DNA of 64,000 nt. Source: JADGNF01 sp964582085. Lineage in GTDB: Archaea; Thermoproteota; Bathyarchaeia; Bathyarchaeales; Bathycorpusculaceae. The DNA is taken from positions 62,001 through 126,000 of the forward strand of contig CAZOPV010000002.1 in the NCBI GenBank assembly GCA_964582085.1, read 5' to 3'. This document shows positions 60,232 to 64,000 of the stretch, one piece after another. The position numbers and the translations under genes are program-made. Numbering within the stretch: position 1 is the stretch's first letter; each line of letters begins with the position of its first letter. Under the pieces are notes generated by a model. It did not search any database. It saw nothing but the letters and a program-made list of their open reading frames with translations, and had not been told where the DNA came from.

Positions 60232-61188
60232 TTACGGGTTGCTGACGTTTATCTTTTGCTCCGAAAATTTTCTTTTTTTGAGGTAAAACACGATGGTAAT
60301 AACCGCAAGGATTATTCCGACCACTGTTAAAGCTGATTCTATTGCCAAGTCAGTTCCCTTTACTGGCGGTGTTGGTGGTTTAGCCTCCAGATATATCAGG
60401 GGAAATCTGTCTTGGTTCTGTTGATCAATCACGTATGGCTCATCACCTACGCCATCTCCGTTTACGTCAGTGCCGTTGTAGTCGCTCCAGTAGTTGCCTC
60501 TGCTGCCGTCATCCCAAGTGTGTACTGCTTCTTCAGGATTGTAGGTTTCGCAGAAACATCCGCTAAATTGTACAGTGTTGTTCACAAAACTGTTATACGT
60601 CAAGACGATGTTGAGTGGTTCATTGCCGGGTGTGTTGACGCCGAAGAATATTCCCTGTTCATTGTTTGCGATGTAGTTTTTTGTGATGGTGTTGTGGTCG
60701 CCTGAAAGCAAAATCCCCACAATATTGTTGGTCACGGAGTTGCCTGTAATGGTATTATTGGAGCTCCAAATATACATTCCAATGTAGAAGTTTTTGATGT
60801 TAACGTTTTTCACTGTTAAATTGTATCTGCCTCTGCTTGCGATATCTATCCCTATGGTCCACGGCACTGTACTGGTTTCTTGGTTTGGGCCTTCCCCAAC
60901 TATCCAGTTGTCTGTCCGTGTTCCGTTATATGTTCCGCGCAGTGTGTAGCCTGCGCCATCTATCACCACGTTATCTCTGTCCACCACAATAGAGGCGTCA
61001 ACATCAGCTGTGAACGTATAAACATCCCCACTACGTTGAATCGGCACATCTGTGGGTTCAAGACTCCCATCGGCGTTTATGCGAATCGTTGATACAGCAT
61101 CGCCTGACTTCGCCCTTTCACCAGTTGATATTGCTAAAAATATAATCAAAACCACAAGAGAGACTCTCATAAACTTAGCTTTTTTCAT
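60232..61188 (-). CDS. NosD-type beta-helix surface protein
   Basis: 318 residues from ATG 61188, which overlaps the polyferredoxin gene end by 14 bp. It has a signal peptide (RVSLVVLIIFLAIST). The NosD opening is IRINADGSLEPTDVPIQRSG, followed by DNVVIDGAGYTLRG. About six beta-helix turns (NNTITGNSVTNN, HNTITKNYIANN) and the cap WDDGSRGNYWSDYNGTDVNG follow. A C-terminal helix and KKRK end it. It resembles the 20822 protein in domain content. Confidence 0.88.
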   Translation of the reverse strand: MKKAKFMRVSLVVLIIFLAISTGERAKSGDAVSTIRINADGSLEPTDVPIQRSGDVYTFTADVDASIVVDRDNVVIDGAGYTLRGTYNGTRTDNWIVGEGPNQETSTVPWTIGIDIASRGRYNLTVKNVNIKNFYIGMYIWSSNNTITGNSVTNNIVGILLSGDHNTITKNYIANNEQGIFFGVNTPGNEPLNIVLTYNSFVNNTVQFSGCFCETYNPEEAVHTWDDGSRGNYWSDYNGTDVNGDGVGDEPYVIDQQNQDRFPLIYLEAKPPTPPVKGTDLAIESALTVVGIILAVITIVFYLKKRKFSEQKINVSNP

Positions 61189-62854
61189 TTTGTCGCCCTT
61201 CTTTGCTTTGTAAGTCAAAAGTTTTGCTGTTTAGCCAGTTTCTAGATTTACACACGGTTTTTCCTGCAACCTTGAATTTTAGGCAGTCTTCTTCTGGGCA
61301 CATCTCAACACATCTCAAGCATAGCAAACACTGAGAAGTAGTTACGTCGCCCCCTTTAATCTCATAAACTTCGGTGACCTGAGTTGGGCAAACCCTCTTA
61401 CACACACCGCATTTGGTGCATTTTTCTTCAACTTTCTCTAAGCGTACTCCTGAAATCCACTTGAATGGTGGAAACCTATTAAATAATGCAATCAAGCCGC
61501 CGAGGGGGCATATTCTGCACCATGAACGCCTAAAGAAAAACGCCGCCGCCGTGACCAGCACCAGAATTGCTATATTCAGTGAAGTTAAATATTGCCCCAG
61601 ATGCCAAAAGTCTCCAGTGGTTGTTTCAGTCATCCACTCCCACTTTATCACGCCCAGTGAACCCTGAGCTAAAAGGCAAAGTGGCTTCATGGGGCAAACT
61701 TGACAGAAAGGCGCCGAGAGATACTGGTACACAAACCCGCCTTTTTCAGTTCCCGGCACCAACTGCATACCAACGATGGCTTGGGCGCCAAAAACTATGC
61801 TGATTACAAAAAGTAACGCTAAAATTACGTAACTAAGCTGATGAAATTTCTCGTTGAAGTTTTTAGAGAAATCTCGATGTTTAATCTTGAGCGCTTTCCT
61901 AATACGTGTTATCACATCCAAGTACAAGCCGAAGGGACAAACCCACCCACACCACCACCTCCCCAAAAGAACAGACGCCACAATGACTATGCCGAAAACG
62001 ATTGCTAATCGCTCCAAGCCAGGCAAAATGTAATCCACGCCCCAACCGCGTCCCACATTCCAAAACGGAAAAATGTACGTTTGCATCTGCCACAGCGGAC
62101 ACGTTATGGTTCTGCCGCAGGGGTACCAGCACCCGAAAACAGGAATCGGCAATCCATCAGGCAAAGGTCCTAGAGTGTCAGTTCCTATTAGAAACTCATG
62201 GGGCGCAATTTGTTCGGCTGGCACAGGGATATTCTGGTGGTCAATGAAAACGCCAAAGAAAATCAGAAACACAAACAGCACCTGAACAAAGAGGCGAAGT
62301 CCACTGATTTTGCGAGTCTTGTTTCTGACGCCTACCACTAAGGCTACTGTTCCAATGCCAAGCGAGACACCTGCCACAACAAAGACTGCGTAGTTAAGTT
62401 TGAAGGGTGGGAGGGGATTGGGGGTGATGGGTGTGGCTTGCGGGTTAGGGTCAGTTACGTTTACGTAGAGTCGATCGCTTATGTGACCGTAAATGGGAAA
62501 AATGTTCCAGAACCCTGCCATATCCAACTTTTGCGTCACGGTGAATAGTCCAGTTTGATTATCGGGGACAACATATTGGTCTATCCAAGTGTAGTCAGGA
62601 CGAGTGAAAGTGACCCGTACAGTAACGTTGTTGGCTGGCGGACAAATTTCTCCTACAACTGTGACTTCTTCGTTAATGAAAACTTGGTTGTTGCTTACGT
62701 TTGCAGTTATACATGGGCCGTAGCATGGCTGGGGCGCTTCTTTTGAGTTATCAAAAGCGTAGCCTTGCTGGTTTAAGCTCAAGGTGGCTGGCAGCATAAG
62801 TGCCACGAAAACAACCGCCAAGGTTGATATAACCAACTTAAACAGCTTGTTCAT
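61175..62854 (-). CDS. Membrane polyferredoxin of the NosR/NapH-like type with Ig-like N-domain
   Basis: 559 residues. A signal or anchor helix precedes an extracellular Ig-like domain (about 45-135). Four to six transmembrane helices follow. The NapH-type pair GRWWCGWVCPFGLYLDVI and SWCRICPLGGL is present, with FCQVCPMKPLC in between. Two classical [4Fe-4S] motifs close it: CTKCGVCKRVCP and CLLCLRCVEMCPEEDC. It transfers electrons across or along the membrane. NosR/NapH proteins feed periplasmic reductases; no NosZ or nitrate reductase is in the window. The NosD-like gene follows in overlap. Confidence 0.88.
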   Translation of the reverse strand: MNKLFKLVISTLAVVFVALMLPATLSLNQQGYAFDNSKEAPQPCYGPCITANVSNNQVFINEEVTVVGEICPPANNVTVRVTFTRPDYTWIDQYVVPDNQTGLFTVTQKLDMAGFWNIFPIYGHISDRLYVNVTDPNPQATPITPNPLPPFKLNYAVFVVAGVSLGIGTVALVVGVRNKTRKISGLRLFVQVLFVFLIFFGVFIDHQNIPVPAEQIAPHEFLIGTDTLGPLPDGLPIPVFGCWYPCGRTITCPLWQMQTYIFPFWNVGRGWGVDYILPGLERLAIVFGIVIVASVLLGRWWCGWVCPFGLYLDVITRIRKALKIKHRDFSKNFNEKFHQLSYVILALLFVISIVFGAQAIVGMQLVPGTEKGGFVYQYLSAPFCQVCPMKPLCLLAQGSLGVIKWEWMTETTTGDFWHLGQYLTSLNIAILVLVTAAAFFFRRSWCRICPLGGLIALFNRFPPFKWISGVRLEKVEEKCTKCGVCKRVCPTQVTEVYEIKGGDVTTSQCLLCLRCVEMCPEEDCLKFKVAGKTVCKSRNWLNSKTFDLQSKEGRQNEKS

Positions 62855-63086
62855 GCAGCACTACCTTCAATTTGAAGCCGCCAACCAAAGGTTTATGCAG
62901 GGCTTACAGTTGAAAGTAGTTTGCCCGACGGCTTAAAAATTTTTGGTGGTACACCAAGTTTTTAACTTCAGGTTGCACCTTGCCAACATGAGCGTTTTTT
63001 CACATCAAATTTTTTCCTCAAAAATACCATTCGTCTCTTACATTTATTAGAACGCTAAACTCAAGCTCACGTGAAAATTGAACAAG

Positions 63087-63138
63087 TCTTATATACAAAT
63101 CCCAATAAACAACTGAAGCAGAGAGACTTTTTGGAGGG
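63087..63138 (+). promoter_or_regulatory. TATA box and ribosome-binding site of the third giant surface protein
   Basis: TCTTATATAC at 63087-63096 repeats the box A before the 27007 paralogue. GGAGGG at 63133-63138 is the ribosome-binding site, 5 nt before ATG 63144. It lies in the divergent spacer opposite the polyferredoxin. Confidence 0.6.
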
Positions 63139-63143
63139 AAAAA

Positions 63144-64000
63144 ATGAAACCCCAAAAAAACAAACAATTAGTAGCGATTCTGCTTACGATGTTGCTACTT
63201 CCTTTTCTGGCGAACTTGCCTTTAAGCAACGCAGCCGTCGTTGAATACGATACCTATGCGCACATTATAGTCTCACCAAACCTCGTTGGCAGCGGTCAAC
63301 CAGTTGTTGTTTCCTTTAGAATCGACAAAACAGTGCCAGGTGGAACCGTTCTGGGTCCTTTCTGGTCAAATTTTGTCGTTAAAATCACTTTACCCGACGG
63401 AACAACTACTGAACGACGTGGATTAACAGCCGACTCAACCGGTGGTTCATGGTTTACCTATACACCAACTATGCAAGGGAAATATTATTTCCAAACAGTT
63501 TTTCCTGGACAATGGGTCAACTCCTCAACTCTTCAAAGGTGGTACCGACCCAGCACTAGTGCCCAAGCCGAGCTGATGGTTCAAGCTGAAAAAATTCCGC
63601 CTTATCCCGACGTACCTTTGCCCACAGGTTACTGGACACGCCCTATAAACGCTGAAAACAAAGGTTGGTGGCGAATTGCTGACAACTGGCTTATGACACG
63701 GTATGATGCCTCATATCCCCACTTCACATGCACAGATACATTTGCACCCTACACATCAGCGCCTAATAGTGCACATGTGCTCTGGAAGAAACCCATAATT
63801 TTCGGCGGCATCGTTGGTGGTCCTTATGGCGATCAGACTTACTATACAGGTTTATCGTATGAGCAGCACTATGACCCAATAATCATCAACGGAAGAATAA
63901 TCTACGGCTATCACCACCCCGGTTCCTCAGCTGACTGGTTTGGCACCTACTGCTTAGATCTATACACTGGAGAGGAAGTGTGGTTCCTTAACAACACTCG
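63144..64000 (+). CDS. Giant surface protein, paralogue 3 (C-terminus off the right edge)
   Basis: About 285 residues are visible from ATG 63144. The signal peptide runs through LLTMLLLPFLANLPLSNAAV. The N-terminal sandwich HIIVSPNLVGSGQPVVVSFR to FQTVFPGQ follows, then the family hinge LPTGYWTRPINAEN. The first propeller blades (VLWKKPIIFGGIVGG, DLYTGEEVWFLNN) run to the window edge. It is more diverged than paralogues 1 and 2, for example TGYWTRPINAEN for TSYWTRPIEGQN. The rest lies outside the window. Confidence 0.88.
   Translation, partial: MKPQKNKQLVAILLTMLLLPFLANLPLSNAAVVEYDTYAHIIVSPNLVGSGQPVVVSFRIDKTVPGGTVLGPFWSNFVVKITLPDGTTTERRGLTADSTGGSWFTYTPTMQGKYYFQTVFPGQWVNSSTLQRWYRPSTSAQAELMVQAEKIPPYPDVPLPTGYWTRPINAENKGWWRIADNWLMTRYDASYPHFTCTDTFAPYTSAPNSAHVLWKKPIIFGGIVGGPYGDQTYYTGLSYEQHYDPIIINGRIIYGYHHPGSSADWFGTYCLDLYTGEEVWFLNNT

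Noticed and set aside
60232..62854. Nitrous-oxide reductase (nos) cluster
   Set aside because: NosD-like and NosR/NapH-like proteins are present, but NosZ, NosF and NosY are not in the window, and NosD-type repeats are common in unrelated surface proteins.
1..64000. CRISPR array, rRNA, insertion sequence
   Set aside because: No spaced direct repeats, rRNA motifs or transposase were seen on either strand.

Overview
The window is archaeal and most resembles a Bathyarchaeia-type (TACK) genome; the lineage is my inference from gene content. The archaeal evidence is an uninterrupted S13-S4-S11-Rpo3-L18e-L13-S9-Rpo10 cluster, an archaeal threonyl-tRNA synthetase, aRF1, Alba, a tetrahydromethanopterin formyltransferase (Ftr), an F420-type FrhB protein, a type IV pilin with an archaeal N-terminus, and TATA-box promoters with short or absent leaders. 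Several genes start with GTG or TTG.

Layout. 1-5065: thrS (cut by the left edge), a zinc mini-protein, a PfkB kinase, ftr, aRF1 and a frameshifted SemiSWEET. 5187-9102: ribosomal/RNA-polymerase operon. 9200-12335: a winged-helix protein, a pilin, and a three-gene run that includes two Roadblock/LC7-like proteins. 12489-18500: aminotransferase plus DUF1015 protein (possible serine metabolism), a YHS protein, a DEAD-box helicase, CBS and SWIM proteins and small membrane proteins. 19188-30924: a surface block with a four-gene cluster of secreted, membrane-anchored proteins (Ig-like, PQQ propeller, NosD beta-helix, Kelch), a DMT transporter, a giant propeller protein and a secreted phospholipase C-like protein. 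31100-35750: a response regulator and an nrdR-nrdD-nrdG operon. 35952-38666: second giant surface protein. 38830-43079: metal block with a ZIP transporter, a NikR-like regulator and larE/larC/larB for the nickel-pincer nucleotide. 43124-46068: NirJ/AhbD-like radical SAM protein, metallo-beta-lactamase-fold protein, Lrp regulator with a cysteine tail, and a truncated NifX-like gene. 46065-56217: a conserved hypothetical, Kef-type antiporter, UbiA prenyltransferase with a FilR1-type regulator, a PIN/AbrB toxin-antitoxin pair, tRNA-Ala, adenosine-specific kinase, Mrp ATPase, Alba and an FrhB-CBS fusion. 56429-64000: aconitase, acyltransferase, SGNH hydrolase, NosD-like protein, membrane polyferredoxin, and the start of a third giant surface protein.

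How it fits together. The metabolism suggested is anaerobic: class III ribonucleotide reductase, a C1/H4MPT enzyme, an F420-type oxidoreductase, an Fe-S-rich membrane protein, and nickel and tetrapyrrole chemistry. A large share of the DNA encodes the cell surface. Three paralogues of one large N-Ig/propeller/C-Ig membrane-anchored protein lie in the window, and two of them share the same TATA-box sequence. Several other secreted proteins end in an (A/P)EFP motif followed by a membrane helix and basic residues, which resembles an archaeosortase-type sorting tail.

The strongest regulatory signals are: an NrdR-box-like palindrome at the nrdR promoter; two GTTTA-N5-TAAAC palindromes 31 bp apart at the Lrp-like gene; an 18-bp perfect palindrome at the toxin-antitoxin promoter; and a long inverted repeat between the ZIP and NikR-like genes. 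No CRISPR array, rRNA gene or insertion sequence was seen.
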